DNA of 8,390 nucleotides, from contig JAITIH010000245.1 of NCBI GenBank assembly GCA_031279525.1, positions 1-8,390 of the forward strand, read 5' to 3'. Below are positions 1-6,168 of this stretch, in pieces. The translations under genes were made by a program, and so were the position numbers. Origin of the DNA: Deltaproteobacteria bacterium. GTDB lineage: Bacteria; Desulfobacterota; Desulfarculia; Adiutricales; Adiutricaceae. Every line of letters begins with the position of its first letter. The first letter of the stretch is position 1. The notes beneath the pieces are model-generated. The model was given only the letters and a program-made list of their open reading frames with translations. It had not been told where the DNA came from and did not search any database.

Positions 1-143
1 ACGTGGACAAGAAGTCCAGGGAGCATTTCGAGGTGCGCACCCACAAGAGGCTATTGGATATACTCGATCCCACCCAGCAGACGGTCGATGCCCTAATGAA
101 GCTAGATCTCTCCGCCGGGGTGGACGTGGAGCTGAAACTGTGA
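1..143 (+). CDS. rpsJ: 30S ribosomal protein S10, C-terminal 46 residues (partial)
   Basis: The reading frame enters at base 3 and runs to a TGA at 141-143. It encodes the end of S10, a protein of the 30S head that in E. coli also acts as NusE in transcription antitermination. The visible part contains the family signatures [11 protein letters not shown] and [18 protein letters not shown], which match the C-terminal half of bacterial S10 closely. The 5' part, the start codon and any leader or promoter lie before the window. The stop overlaps the GTG start of rplC by four bases (GTGA), so the two genes are probably translationally coupled. Identity is clear despite the truncation, which is caused by the window edge and not by damage. 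Confidence 0.96.
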   Translation, partial: VDKKSREHFEVRTHKRLLDILDPTQQTVDALMKLDLSAGVDVELKL

Positions 144-757
144 CCAAGGGACTAATCGGAAAAAAACTAGGCATGACCAGGCTCTTTATGGGTGACGGAA
201 GCTCTGTTCCGGTCACCGTAATCCTAGCTGGCCCCTGCGCCGTCACCCAGATTAAGACTAAGGAAAGGGACGGCTACGAGGCCGTGCAGCTGGGATTTGG
301 CGCCAAGCGCCATCCCAACCGCCCGGAGAAGGGCCACGCCGCCAAGACGGGATTCAACGGAGCCTTCAAGCGCATAAGGGAGTTTGAGATGCTTCCGGGC
401 GAGTTGCTCAAGGTGGGTGAGAGCGTGGATTTAAGCATATTCAATCCAGGCGACAAGCTCTCAATCACCGGAGTCTCCAAGGGCCGGGGCTTCGCCGGAG
501 TCATGAAGCGCCACGGCTTTGGCGGTGGCCGGGCCACCCACGGCTGCCTGACCCCGCGCAGCGGCGGTTCCATCGGTAGCGCGGCCGACCCTAGCCGAGT
601 TTTCCCGGGCAAGAAAATGGCCGGCCACGCCGGGGCGGCCCGGGTCACGGTCAAGAACCTTTTAGTCGTGGACGTCCGGCCCGAGTATGGGGTCATCCTG
701 GTCCGGGGCGCGACGCCGGGCCCCAACGGCGGCCTGGTGCTGCTGAAGAAGGCCTAA
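140..757 (+). CDS. rplC: 50S ribosomal protein L3
   Basis: L3 is an early-assembly 23S rRNA-binding protein whose long loop reaches toward the peptidyl transferase centre. The 205-residue product is close to the E. coli length (209). The N-terminus [13 protein letters not shown] is typical, and the loop region carries [14 protein letters not shown] (about 114-127), ATHG (132-135), GSIG (143-146) and [11 protein letters not shown] (155-165). The start is GTG at 140, overlapping the rpsJ stop, with GGAG at 128-131 upstream. The position matching E. coli Gln150, the PrmB methylation site, is Ala149 by my alignment, so that modification is not expected; many bacteria lack it. It is followed by a 28-base gap to rplD. 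Confidence 0.97.
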   Translation: MTKGLIGKKLGMTRLFMGDGSSVPVTVILAGPCAVTQIKTKERDGYEAVQLGFGAKRHPNRPEKGHAAKTGFNGAFKRIREFEMLPGELLKVGESVDLSIFNPGDKLSITGVSKGRGFAGVMKRHGFGGGRATHGCLTPRSGGSIGSAADPSRVFPGKKMAGHAGAARVTVKNLLVVDVRPEYGVILVRGATPGPNGGLVLLKKA

Positions 758-785
758 AAAGGCCCTTACTAGACGGGAGAATCCA

Positions 786-1409
786 ATGCCCACAGTGGAC
801 GTCGTCAACGCGGAACTCCAAAAGGTCGGGGAGGTCGAGCTGCCCGAGGCCATCTGGGCCATTGAGCCAAAGGCTCATTTGGTCCACGAGGTGGTCGTGG
901 CCCAGCTCCATTCCCGGCGAGCCGGGACCGCTTGCACCAAGACCAGGGCCGAGGTGGCCTTTTCCAACCGCAAGCCCTACAGCCAGAAAAAGACCGGCCG
1001 GGCTCGGGCCGGCACCCGGCGCTCGCCTTTGTGGCGCAAGGGCGGGACCATCTTTGGGCCTAAACCGCGGGATTTTTCCTGGCGGCCCCCGGCCCGCGTC
1101 CGGCGGCTGGCCTTAAAAAGCGTCTTGTCGGCCAAGCTTAAGGAAAACGAGCTTTTAATCGTCGACGACCTGACCTTACCCGAAATCAAGACCAAAGGCT
1201 TTCGCCAATCCATGAAGCTTTTAGGCCTGGCCAAGGCCGTGGTGGTCACCCCGGCGGCCAACCGGAACTTAGAGCTCTCCTCTAGGAATCTGACCGACTT
1301 TAAGGTCCTTAGGGTCGACGGGCTCAACTGCTACGACCTCTTGCGGCACGACCGCCTGGTCGTCCTTCGCGACAGCCTCCCGGCCATTGAGGAAAGGCTC
1401 TTAAAATGA
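786..1409 (+). CDS. rplD: 50S ribosomal protein L4
   Basis: L4 binds 23S rRNA domain I, and its extended loop lines the narrow part of the nascent peptide tunnel. In E. coli it also represses the S10 operon. The product has 207 residues (E. coli 201). Visible signatures are TKTRAEV (51-57), TGRARAG (70-76), SPLWRKGGTIFGPKPRDFS (80-98), RRLALKSVLSAKL (106-118) and a C-terminal Rossmann-like half including SSRNL. The ATG at 786 has GGGAG at 775-779. The tunnel loop is unusual: the usual GGGxKPWRQKGTGRAR reads FSNRKPYSQKKTGRAR here, so the Trp, the following Arg and one Gly are replaced. The stop overlaps the rplW start (ATGA). Confidence 0.97.
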   Translation: MPTVDVVNAELQKVGEVELPEAIWAIEPKAHLVHEVVVAQLHSRRAGTACTKTRAEVAFSNRKPYSQKKTGRARAGTRRSPLWRKGGTIFGPKPRDFSWRPPARVRRLALKSVLSAKLKENELLIVDDLTLPEIKTKGFRQSMKLLGLAKAVVVTPAANRNLELSSRNLTDFKVLRVDGLNCYDLLRHDRLVVLRDSLPAIEERLLK

Positions 1410-1708
1410 GAAACCCCCACGAAATACTCCTTCGGCCCATGGTCACGGAAAAAAGCCTGGCCAATCGGGAGGCTTACAACCAGTACTGCTTCGAGGTCCT
1501 GCCCTCGGCCAACAAGGTTGAGATCCGCCTGGCGGTGGAAAGGGTTTTCGACCTGCCCAACAAAGTTTTGGCCGTCAAGACGGTCAACGTGGCCGGCAAA
1601 TTCCGCCGCCGGAGCCGGCGCGGCGTCGGCGGCTATCGGCGGGACTGGAAAAAAGCGGTCGTGACCTTGGCCAAGGGGGCCACGATCCCCATTTTCGAGG
1701 AGGCCTAA
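1406..1708 (+). CDS. rplW: 50S ribosomal protein L23
   Basis: L23 sits at the mouth of the exit tunnel and is the docking site for trigger factor and SRP. The 100-residue product equals the E. coli length. The N-terminal helix has VTEKS (13-17), whose Glu15 corresponds to the Glu18 that contacts trigger factor in E. coli. The tunnel-facing arginine-rich loop is at about 64-79, and DWKKAVVTL (80-88) is the typical C-terminal strand. The ATG at 1406 overlaps the rplD stop by four bases and follows a purine-rich GAGGA at 1389-1393, so coupling to rplD is likely. Nothing appears truncated. Confidence 0.96.
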   Translation: MRNPHEILLRPMVTEKSLANREAYNQYCFEVLPSANKVEIRLAVERVFDLPNKVLAVKTVNVAGKFRRRSRRGVGGYRRDWKKAVVTLAKGATIPIFEEA

Positions 1709-1709
1709 A

Positions 1710-1726
1710 GGCGGCCCTTGGCCGCC
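1710..1726 (+). promoter_or_regulatory. Perfect GC hairpin in the rplW-rplB gap
   Basis: A 7-bp perfect inverted repeat, GGCGGCC and GGCCGCC with a 3-base CTT loop, starts two bases after the rplW stop. No T-run follows, so it is not an intrinsic terminator. It lies upstream of the rplB Shine-Dalgarno (AAGGA at 1737-1741). A role in mRNA stability or in separating the two cistrons is possible but unproven. Confidence 0.45.
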
Positions 1727-1750
1727 GATAGGGTATAAGGACGTTAGCGC

Positions 1751-2581
1751 ATGCCCACTAAAGCCGTAAAACCGACCTCGCCGGGGCGCCGGGCCCAGAC
1801 CTACCCCACTTTCGAGGAAATCACCAAAGATAAGCCGGAAAAGGGCCTCTTAAAGCCCCGCCCGTCCACCGGCGGCCGTAACAACTTAGGCCGAATCACG
1901 GTGCGCTTCCGCGGCGGCGGCCACAAGCGCCTTTACCGAGTCGTCGATTTTAAGCGCGACAAGCTGGAAGTCCCCGCCAAGGTGGCGGCCATTGAGTACG
2001 ACCCCAACCGCGGAGCTCGCATCGCCCTGCTCCACTACTTAGACGGCGAAAAGCGCTACATCCTAGCCCCCCAGGGCCTTAAGGCCGGCGATAAGGTCGT
2101 CTCTAGCGACCAGGCCGACATCGTCCCCGGCAACTCCCTCTCCTTAAAAGCCATCCCCTTAGGCTCCCTCGTCCACAACGTCGAGCTCAAACCCGGCAAA
2201 GGCGGCCAGCTGGCCCGCGGGGCCGGTAACTACGCCCAGGTCATGGCCAGGGAAGGCTCCTACGCTTTGTTGAAGCTGCCCTCCGGCGAGATGCGGCGGG
2301 TCCTTTCGGCCTGCCGAGCCACCGTCGGCCAAGTGGGCAACCCCGACCACAACAGCGTCTCATTGGGCAAAGCCGGCCGGACCCGCTACTTAGGCCGCCG
2401 GCCCCACGTGCGCGGCGTGGCCATGAACCCAGTCGACCACCCCTTAGGCGGCGGCGAGGGCCGCAGCTCGGGCGGCCGGCACCCGGTCTCGCCCTGGGGC
2501 ATGCCGACCAAGGGCTACAAGACCCGTAAGAAGTCCAAGCCCTCAAATAAGTACATCGTCAAAAAGCGCGACCGCAAGTAA
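1751..2581 (+). CDS. rplB: 50S ribosomal protein L2
   Basis: L2 is a core 50S protein needed for subunit association and peptidyl transferase assembly. The product has 276 residues (E. coli 273). It contains the N-terminal [20 protein letters not shown] region (about 40-59), the SH3-like core with [17 protein letters not shown] (80-96), [15 protein letters not shown] (151-165) and the C-terminal signature [14 protein letters not shown] (225-238). His230 matches the functionally important E. coli His229. The residue two further on, usually His in DHPHGGGEGR, is Leu232 here (TTA codon). The tail [19 protein letters not shown] is complete and resembles deltaproteobacterial L2. The ATG at 1751 has AAGGA nine bases upstream. 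TTA leucine codons are frequent in this gene. Confidence 0.98.
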   Translation: MPTKAVKPTSPGRRAQTYPTFEEITKDKPEKGLLKPRPSTGGRNNLGRITVRFRGGGHKRLYRVVDFKRDKLEVPAKVAAIEYDPNRGARIALLHYLDGEKRYILAPQGLKAGDKVVSSDQADIVPGNSLSLKAIPLGSLVHNVELKPGKGGQLARGAGNYAQVMAREGSYALLKLPSGEMRRVLSACRATVGQVGNPDHNSVSLGKAGRTRYLGRRPHVRGVAMNPVDHPLGGGEGRSSGGRHPVSPWGMPTKGYKTRKKSKPSNKYIVKKRDRK

Positions 2582-2596
2582 CCCAAAGGATAGGCT

Positions 2597-2884
2597 ATGC
2601 CCCGCAGCGTCAAGAAAGGACCGTTCGTCGACGACCACGTCATGAGCAAGACCATCGCGGCCGTGGAGGCCGGCGACCGCCGGGTCATCAAGACCTGGAG
2701 CCGCCGCTCCACCATCCTGCCGGACATGGTCGGGCTGACTTTCGCGGTCCACAACGGCAAGAAGTTTATCCCCGTGTTCGTGACCGAAAACATGGTCGGC
2801 CATAAACTGGGCGAGTTTTCCCCCACTAGGACTTTCTTTGGCCACGCCGCCGACAAGAAAGCCAAGAAAACCACCAAAAAGTAA
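2597..2884 (+). CDS. rpsS: 30S ribosomal protein S19
   Basis: S19 lies in the 30S head with S13 and takes part in bridges to the 50S and in A-site contacts. The 95-residue product has the usual start [12 protein letters not shown] (3-14), [14 protein letters not shown] (33-46), [20 protein letters not shown] (50-69) and [11 protein letters not shown] (70-80), then a short lysine-rich tail. Its length is normal for the family. The ATG at 2597 follows AAAGGA at 2585-2590. The gap to rplB is 15 bases and to rplV 11 bases, so it is an internal operon gene. No anomaly seen. Confidence 0.97.
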   Translation: MPRSVKKGPFVDDHVMSKTIAAVEAGDRRVIKTWSRRSTILPDMVGLTFAVHNGKKFIPVFVTENMVGHKLGEFSPTRTFFGHAADKKAKKTTKK

Positions 2885-2895
2885 GGCTTTAAACC

Positions 2896-3264
2896 ATGGA
2901 AGCTAAGGCTATTGGCAAATTTCTGCGGGTCCCGGCCGACAAGGCCCGGATCATGGCCCGGACCATCGTGGGACGACCGGTGGAGGCGGCCATCGCCTCT
3001 TTGACCTTCAGCCCCAACAAGAGCGCCGCCCTTATTTTAAAAGTCTTAAAGTCGGCGGTGGCCAACGCGGTCGAGAACAAAAAAATCGACAACGTCGACG
3101 AGCTCTTCGTCCAAAAGGCCGTCGTCGACCGGGGCCCTATGTTCAAGCGCTTTCAGCCCTGCGCCCATGGCCGGGCCAAGCCGATCTTAAAGCGTCTAAG
3201 CCACGTGACCGTGGTGGTGGCCCAAGCCCCGGCCAAGCCGGACCGAGAGGCTAGGCGATCTTAG
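2896..3264 (+). CDS. rplV: 50S ribosomal protein L22
   Basis: L22 contacts all 23S rRNA domains, and its beta-hairpin forms, with L4, the tunnel constriction. The product has 122 residues (E. coli 110). Visible are the core LKSAVANA (51-58), the VDRGPMFKRFQPCAHGRA hairpin (77-94) and LKRLSHVTVVV (98-108), followed by a basic tail of about 14 residues. The hairpin tip is unusual: the common PRAxGRA is PCAHGRA, so the residue at E. coli Arg88 is Cys89, while Gly92, Arg93 and Ala94 are kept. The N-terminal helix has VPADKAR where SPxKAR is usual. The ATG at 2896 has AAGG at 2883-2886. A 147-base gap with hairpins follows. Confidence 0.96.
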   Translation: MEAKAIGKFLRVPADKARIMARTIVGRPVEAAIASLTFSPNKSAALILKVLKSAVANAVENKKIDNVDELFVQKAVVDRGPMFKRFQPCAHGRAKPILKRLSHVTVVVAQAPAKPDREARRS

Positions 3265-3270
3265 GCTATA

Positions 3271-3295
3271 GCGAGTAAGCTTGCTCGCGTTTTTT
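3271..3295 (+). terminator. Intrinsic terminator-like hairpin after rplV
   Basis: Seven bases after the rplV stop, 3271-3277 pairs with 3282-3288 (core GCGAG/CTCGC, one T-G wobble, one A-T) around an AGCT loop. One G and then six T (3290-3295) follow. This is the form of a rho-independent terminator, but it lies inside an operon that must continue into rpsC. It could attenuate transcription, leaving fewer transcripts for downstream genes, or be read through by antiterminated polymerase. Confidence 0.45.
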
Positions 3296-3303
3296 GGTCG
3301 CGC

Positions 3304-3334
3304 GGCCCTTGGGGCCGGCGCGGCCCCAAGGGCC
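3304..3334 (+). promoter_or_regulatory. Very stable 14-bp hairpin in the rplV-rpsC gap
   Basis: GGCCCTTGGGGCC (3304-3316) is perfectly complementary to GGCCCCAAGGGCC (3322-3334). G3317-C3321 adds a fourteenth pair, leaving a GCG loop. The 3' arm leads into CCAAAAAAGGGG, so no T-run follows on the + strand. The pairing is far longer than chance would give. It begins eight bases after the terminator-like T-run. An mRNA stabiliser, processing site or small repeat element are all possible; nothing decides between them. Confidence 0.6.
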
Positions 3335-3400
3335 CCAAAAAAGGGGTCCCCAAAGAGCCAAGGCCAAAACGGCCGTTTAAGCCTATTTTGGCGCCGATTT

Positions 3401-3414
3401 AGGAGGGCAACTTG
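3401..3414 (+). promoter_or_regulatory. Shine-Dalgarno and TTG start of rpsC
   Basis: AGGAGGG at 3401-3407 is close to the perfect anti-16S match and precedes TTG at 3412-3414. It decides the start: the protein then begins with the universal S3 sequence [12 protein letters not shown], and no ATG or GTG start upstream would fit. A strong ribosome site compensates for the rare TTG. Confidence 0.85.
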
Positions 3415-4131
3415 GGTCAAAAAACACACCCTTTAGGCTTCCGCCTGGGAGTCATCAAAACCTGGGGGTCGCGCTGGTACGCCGGGCGGGACTTTGGCCA
3501 CTTAGTGGTGGAAGACCGTAAAATCCGGGATTACGTCAAGAAAAAGCTGGAGGCGGCCGGGGTCTCCCACATTGAGATCGAGCGATTCGGCCATAAAGTC
3601 AAGCTGCGCATTCACACGGCCCGGCCCGGCATCGTCATCGGCAAGAAGGGGGCCGACATCGAAAACCTGCGCCGGGACTTGGAAAAGCTTCTGCGCCGGC
3701 TGAACAAGGCCCCCAACGAGGCCCCGTCCGAACAGGCCGAGGACCGTCGGGTCTCCTCCCACCGGGAAGTCATGATCGACATCCAAGAGGTCAGAAAGCC
3801 GGAGATCTCGGCCCAACTGGTGGCCGAGAACGTGGCCCAGCAGCTGCAGAAAAGGGTCACCTTCCGCCGGGCCATGAAAAAGTCCATATCCTTGGCTTTT
3901 AAGTTCGGGGCCTTAGGCGTCAAGATCCACTGCGCCGGGCGTTTAGGCGGGGCGGAAATGGCCCGCCGGGAATGGTACCGGGAAGGTCGCGTGCCTCTCC
4001 ACACCTTGCGGGCCGACGTGGACTACGGCTTCGCCGAGGCCAAGACCACCTATGGGATCATTGGGGTCAAGGTCCATATTTTTAAAGGCGAGATCATCAG
4101 CAACAAGGCCGAGGAAAGCGGCTTGAAGTAG
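3412..4131 (+). CDS. rpsC: 30S ribosomal protein S3
   Basis: S3 lies at the mRNA entry channel and contributes to the ribosome's mRNA helicase activity. The product has 239 residues (E. coli 233). The KH domain shows [11 protein letters not shown] (70-80). The C-terminal domain shows [19 protein letters not shown] (127-145), FRRAMKK (151-157, matching the E. coli helicase residues Arg131, Arg132 and Lys135), [10 protein letters not shown] (176-185) and [19 protein letters not shown] (189-207). Between GKKG and VRKPE there are 46 residues against 24 in E. coli: an insertion of about 20 polar residues around 95-117, rich in Glu, Arg and Pro. The C-terminal tail is short, ending soon after the [10 protein letters not shown] strand. 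It has a TTG start with a strong ribosome site. Confidence 0.97.
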   Translation: MGQKTHPLGFRLGVIKTWGSRWYAGRDFGHLVVEDRKIRDYVKKKLEAAGVSHIEIERFGHKVKLRIHTARPGIVIGKKGADIENLRRDLEKLLRRLNKAPNEAPSEQAEDRRVSSHREVMIDIQEVRKPEISAQLVAENVAQQLQKRVTFRRAMKKSISLAFKFGALGVKIHCAGRLGGAEMARREWYREGRVPLHTLRADVDYGFAEAKTTYGIIGVKVHIFKGEIISNKAEESGLK

Positions 4132-4159
4132 GGCCTTTAGGTTAGGCCGGCCCGCCTTA

Positions 4160-4184
4160 GGGGGCCAATGGCCCGCCCTTTTTT
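4160..4184 (+). terminator. Terminator-like GC hairpin before rplP
   Basis: In the 68-base rpsC-rplP gap, GGGCC (4162-4166) pairs with GGCCC (4170-4174) around an AAT loop. Two more G-C pairs form if G4175 is bulged. One C and six T (4179-4184) follow. The T-run runs straight into the AGGAG (4185-4189) of rplP, so it may instead act on translation. It is a weaker terminator candidate than the one after rplV. Confidence 0.3.
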
Positions 4185-4199
4185 AGGAGTGAAGGGATC

Positions 4200-4616
4200 A
4201 TGCTTTTCCCCAAAAGAACGAAATACCGCAAGCGCCAAAAGGGCCGTCGAGGCGGCCCGGCCAAAGGGGCCAGCCAGCTGGACTTTGGCCGCTTCGGCCT
4301 CCAGTCGCTGACTCGCGGCTACATGACCGCCCAACAGATCGAGGCCAGCCGCGTGGCCATCAACCGCCACGTCCGCCGCGGCGGCCAGCTGTGGATCCGG
4401 GTCTTCCCGGACAAGCCCGTCTGTAAAAAACCGGCCGAGACCCGCATGGGCAAGGGCAAAGGGGCCCCGGAGGGCTGGGTGGCGGTGGTCAAACCCGGCC
4501 GCATCCTCTTTGAGATGGACGGGGTTCCGGAGCCGGTGGCCCGTGAGGCCATTAGGCTCGCGGCCAACAAGCTGCCCTTTTCGACCAGGTTCGTCGTCAG
4601 GGGGGAAATCCTGTGA
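4200..4616 (+). CDS. rplP: 50S ribosomal protein L16
   Basis: L16 organises the A-site region of the 50S and contacts the tRNA elbow. The product has 138 residues (E. coli 136). Signatures are [16 protein letters not shown] (1-16), FGRFGLQSL (29-37), the basic-aromatic stretch [17 protein letters not shown] (57-73), [20 protein letters not shown] (81-100) and [15 protein letters not shown]. Arg82 in RMGKGKG corresponds to Arg81, which E. coli hydroxylates; the site is kept. The ATG at 4200 has AGGAG ten bases upstream. The stop overlaps the rpmC GTG by four bases. L16 followed by L29 is the normal order. Confidence 0.97.
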   Translation: MLFPKRTKYRKRQKGRRGGPAKGASQLDFGRFGLQSLTRGYMTAQQIEASRVAINRHVRRGGQLWIRVFPDKPVCKKPAETRMGKGKGAPEGWVAVVKPGRILFEMDGVPEPVAREAIRLAANKLPFSTRFVVRGEIL

Positions 4617-4834
4617 AAATCCAACAGATCCGCGAACTGGGCTTAGTCGATTTGGTTAAGATGGAGGAGCGTTTGAAGGAAGAGCTCTTTAACCTTAGGA
4701 CGCAGGCGGTCACCGGCCAGCTGGAGAACGTCAAAAAGCCCTTGGGGGTCAAGCGCGAAATCGCCCGAGTCAAGACGGTTATCCAGGAAAAGCGGCGCGC
4801 CGCGGCCAGCTCCAACGCCCCAAGCGAGAGGTAA
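4613..4834 (+). CDS. rpmC: 50S ribosomal protein L29
   Basis: L29 is a small helical-hairpin protein next to L23 at the exit tunnel. The 73-residue product (E. coli 63) has the start KIQQIREL, the signature [15 protein letters not shown] (25-39) and an arginine- and lysine-rich second helix ([13 protein letters not shown]), followed by a serine- and alanine-rich extension of about ten residues. The start is GTG at 4613 in a GTGA overlap with the rplP stop, preceded by a purine run at 4599-4607. Translational coupling to rplP is likely. Only three bases separate it from rpsQ. Confidence 0.94.
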   Translation: MKIQQIRELGLVDLVKMEERLKEELFNLRTQAVTGQLENVKKPLGVKREIARVKTVIQEKRRAAASSNAPSER

Positions 4835-4837
4835 ACA

Positions 4838-5095
4838 GTGGAAGACAGACGGCCCAATCAGACCATTACCGGCGTGGTGGTTTCCGACAAAATGGACAAG
4901 ACCGTGGTAGTCTTGGTCAATCGCCTGGTCAAACACCCCGTGTACAAAAAATACATCCGCCGCCGGGCCAAGTTCATGGCCCACGACGAGAAGAACTCGG
5001 CTCGCCTGGGCGACACGGTGGAGATCATTCAGTCCAGGCCTCTGTCCCGGCTCAAGCGCTGGCGACTGACCCGCATCCTGGCCCGCCAGGCTTAG
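4838..5095 (+). CDS. rpsQ: 30S ribosomal protein S17
   Basis: S17 is a primary 16S rRNA-binding protein with an OB fold. The 85-residue product matches the family length (E. coli 84). It contains [14 protein letters not shown] (12-25), [19 protein letters not shown] (33-51) and [12 protein letters not shown] (66-77), the last being the common ETRPLSKTKRWRL motif. The start is GTG at 4838, three bases after the rpmC stop, with GAGAGG at 4826-4831. In E. coli the S10 operon ends here; in this window transcription probably continues, with an 18-base gap and no terminator. Confidence 0.96.
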   Translation: MEDRRPNQTITGVVVSDKMDKTVVVLVNRLVKHPVYKKYIRRRAKFMAHDEKNSARLGDTVEIIQSRPLSRLKRWRLTRILARQA

Positions 5096-5113
5096 CGGGA
5101 ATGGAGTAGAATC

Positions 5114-5482
5114 ATGATTCAGCCGGAAACCAGACTGACCGTGGCCGACAATTCCGGGGCCAAGCAGGTTTACTGCATCAAGGTCCTGGGCGGGAGCCGC
5201 CGCCGTTACGCCTCTTTGGGCGACGTAATCGTGGTCTCGGTCAAGGAGGCCCTGCCCGGCTCCAAGGTTAAAAAGGGCGACGTGGTTAAGGCCGTGGTGG
5301 TCCGGACGGCCAAAGAGGTCGGTCGCCAGGACGGCTCCCACATTAAGTTCGACGACAACAGCGCGGTCCTCATCAATAACGCCCGCGAGCCCATTGGCAC
5401 TCGCATCTTTGGGCCGGTGGCCCGCGAGCTGCGCTCCCGCCGCTTCATGAAGATCGTCTCTTTAGCCCCGGAAGTCCTGTAA
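5114..5482 (+). CDS. rplN: 50S ribosomal protein L14
   Basis: L14 lies at the subunit interface, forms intersubunit bridges and is the binding site of the silencing factor RsfS. The 122-residue product is the standard length. It shows [17 protein letters not shown] (1-17), KVLGGS (23-28), a [15 protein letters not shown] strand (51-65), [15 protein letters not shown] (74-88) and [16 protein letters not shown] (92-107). The ATG at 5114 has GGAG at 5103-5106. This is the first gene of the spc operon in E. coli, but here it is only 18 bases after rpsQ, so the two units look merged. Confidence 0.98.
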   Translation: MIQPETRLTVADNSGAKQVYCIKVLGGSRRRYASLGDVIVVSVKEALPGSKVKKGDVVKAVVVRTAKEVGRQDGSHIKFDDNSAVLINNAREPIGTRIFGPVARELRSRRFMKIVSLAPEVL

Positions 5483-5494
5483 GGGGGAACGCCA

Positions 5495-5839
5495 ATGCCT
5501 TCCAACAATTTTAAGGTTGGCGACCGCCTGTGCGTCGTCGCCGGCCCCCACAAGAACAAAATAGGAACTTTAAAGCGCTTTTTCCAGGAAAAGGAACGGG
5601 TTCTGGTCGAAGGGGTCAACCTCTGCGTCAAGCACCAAAAGGCCGACCCGAACCGCTCCGACCCCGGCGGCCGGGTCAAGAAGGAAAAGCCTCTCCACGT
5701 CTCCAACGTGGCCCTGGTCTGCCCCAAGTGCGCCGAACCCACCTGGGTCCGCCACGAGATCCTGACGCCGGATGCGGAAGGCAACAAAAAGCGCAAAGTC
5801 CGGGTCTGTAAGCGCTGCAAATCCCGCATCGACGAGTAG
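5495..5839 (+). CDS. rplX: 50S ribosomal protein L24, zinc-ribbon type
   Basis: L24 is an assembly-initiating 23S rRNA-binding protein with a KOW domain. The 114-residue product has the KOW start [20 protein letters not shown] (6-25), [10 protein letters not shown] (40-49) and the conserved [15 protein letters not shown] (65-79). The C-terminal part has CPKC (Cys76, Cys79) and CKRC (Cys105, Cys108), a four-cysteine ribbon expected to bind zinc; E. coli L24 lacks these. The ATG at 5495 follows a GGGGGAA run. It is 12 bases after rplN. A 361-base gap without a gene follows, the largest break in the window. Confidence 0.96.
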   Translation: MPSNNFKVGDRLCVVAGPHKNKIGTLKRFFQEKERVLVEGVNLCVKHQKADPNRSDPGGRVKKEKPLHVSNVALVCPKCAEPTWVRHEILTPDAEGNKKRKVRVCKRCKSRIDE

Positions 5840-5869
5840 TTAGTTAGCCTATGGCCGGGGGCCCTTTTG

Positions 5870-5974
5870 GGCGCGACTTGGCCCGAGCTAAAGGCGCGAT
5901 CTGGCCGCTAACTGGCCCTAACTGACCCTCTCCGGCGCTAACTGGCCTTTACGGCCACCCGGCCCTAACCGGCC
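5870..5974 (+). repeat. Cluster of short degenerate repeats
   Basis: Two families are visible. GGCGCGACTTGGCC (5870-5883) recurs as GGCGCGATCTGGCC (5893-5906), 12 of 14 bases identical and 23 bases apart. CTAACTGGCC occurs at 5908-5917, as CTAACTGACC at 5918-5927 (exact tandem), at 5938-5947, and as CTAACCGGCC at 5965-5974. The first three start 10 and 20 bases apart, near whole helical turns. There is no dyad symmetry in the unit and no spacer pattern like CRISPR. Confidence 0.6.
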
Positions 5975-5994
5975 ATAAGATAAATAGACTCGGC

Positions 5995-6006
5995 GGCCAG
6001 CTGGCC
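5995..6006. repeat. 12-bp perfect palindrome GGCCAGCTGGCC
   Basis: This self-complementary 12-mer could form a 4-bp stem with an AGCT loop or be a protein-binding site. Eleven bases later there is a T6 run (6018-6023), too distant for a standard intrinsic terminator. The same bases occur in rplB (2204-2215) as ordinary coding sequence, so the word alone is not special in this GGCC-rich DNA. Confidence 0.35.
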
Positions 6007-6026
6007 TAAAACGAGGGTTTTTTCGG

Positions 6027-6090
6027 CTTAAGGCCAAAGCCAAAAGGCCCGCCAGCCGCTTGAAAGCCTTTTTGAGCCTTAAGGCCAAAG
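6027..6090 (+). repeat. 13-bp direct repeat CTTAAGGCCAAAG, two copies
   Basis: CTTAAGGCCAAAG lies at 6027-6039 and again at 6078-6090, start to start 51 bases. The second copy is part of the palindrome GCCTTAAGGC. Between the copies is a wobble-rich fold, GCTTGAAAGCC with TTTTTGAGC (about 6058-6079). The repeat is exact but the function is unknown. Confidence 0.5.
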
Positions 6091-6168
6091 AGCCATGTCC
6101 CTTTTTTAAGGGCTAACCATTAACCAATTTCCCGGCCCTAAGGCCCATCGGCTCCCCGGCCGAAGGGG

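Noticed and set aside
140..757. Unmethylatable L3 (Ala at E. coli Gln150) as a novelty
   Set aside because: Many bacteria outside the enterobacteria lack this Gln, so it is not unusual.
2201..2215. 15-mer GGCGGCCAGCTGGCC shared by rplB and the rplX-rplE gap (5992-6006)
   Set aside because: Flanks are unrelated, and in rplB the word simply encodes conserved Gly-Gly-Gln-Leu-Ala. The match is plausible by chance in GGCC-rich DNA.
3304..3351. Insertion sequence or MITE ends in the rplV-rpsC hairpins
   Set aside because: No target-site duplication and no second copy in the window were found, so an element cannot be claimed.
3352..3400. Possible promoter upstream of rpsC with TATTTT at 3384-3389
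   Set aside because: No acceptable -35 element lies 16 to 18 bases upstream.
4643..5341. Long open frame of 232 codons on the minus strand, and several others opposite ribosomal genes
   Set aside because: They lie opposite rpmC, rpsQ and rplN, have low-complexity composition typical of antisense of GC-rich codons and match no family I know. The + strand genes are certain.
5870..5974. CRISPR-like array
   Set aside because: Units are only about 10 bases, degenerate, partly tandem and unequally spaced, with no spacers of constant length.
5948..5989. Possible promoter before rplE: TTTACG (5948-5953) and the AT-rich ATAAGATAAATAG island
   Set aside because: The best -10-like TAAGAT (5976-5981) is 22 bases from the -35-like site and each matches only four of six consensus bases. 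The AT-rich island is real but the promoter call is not supported.
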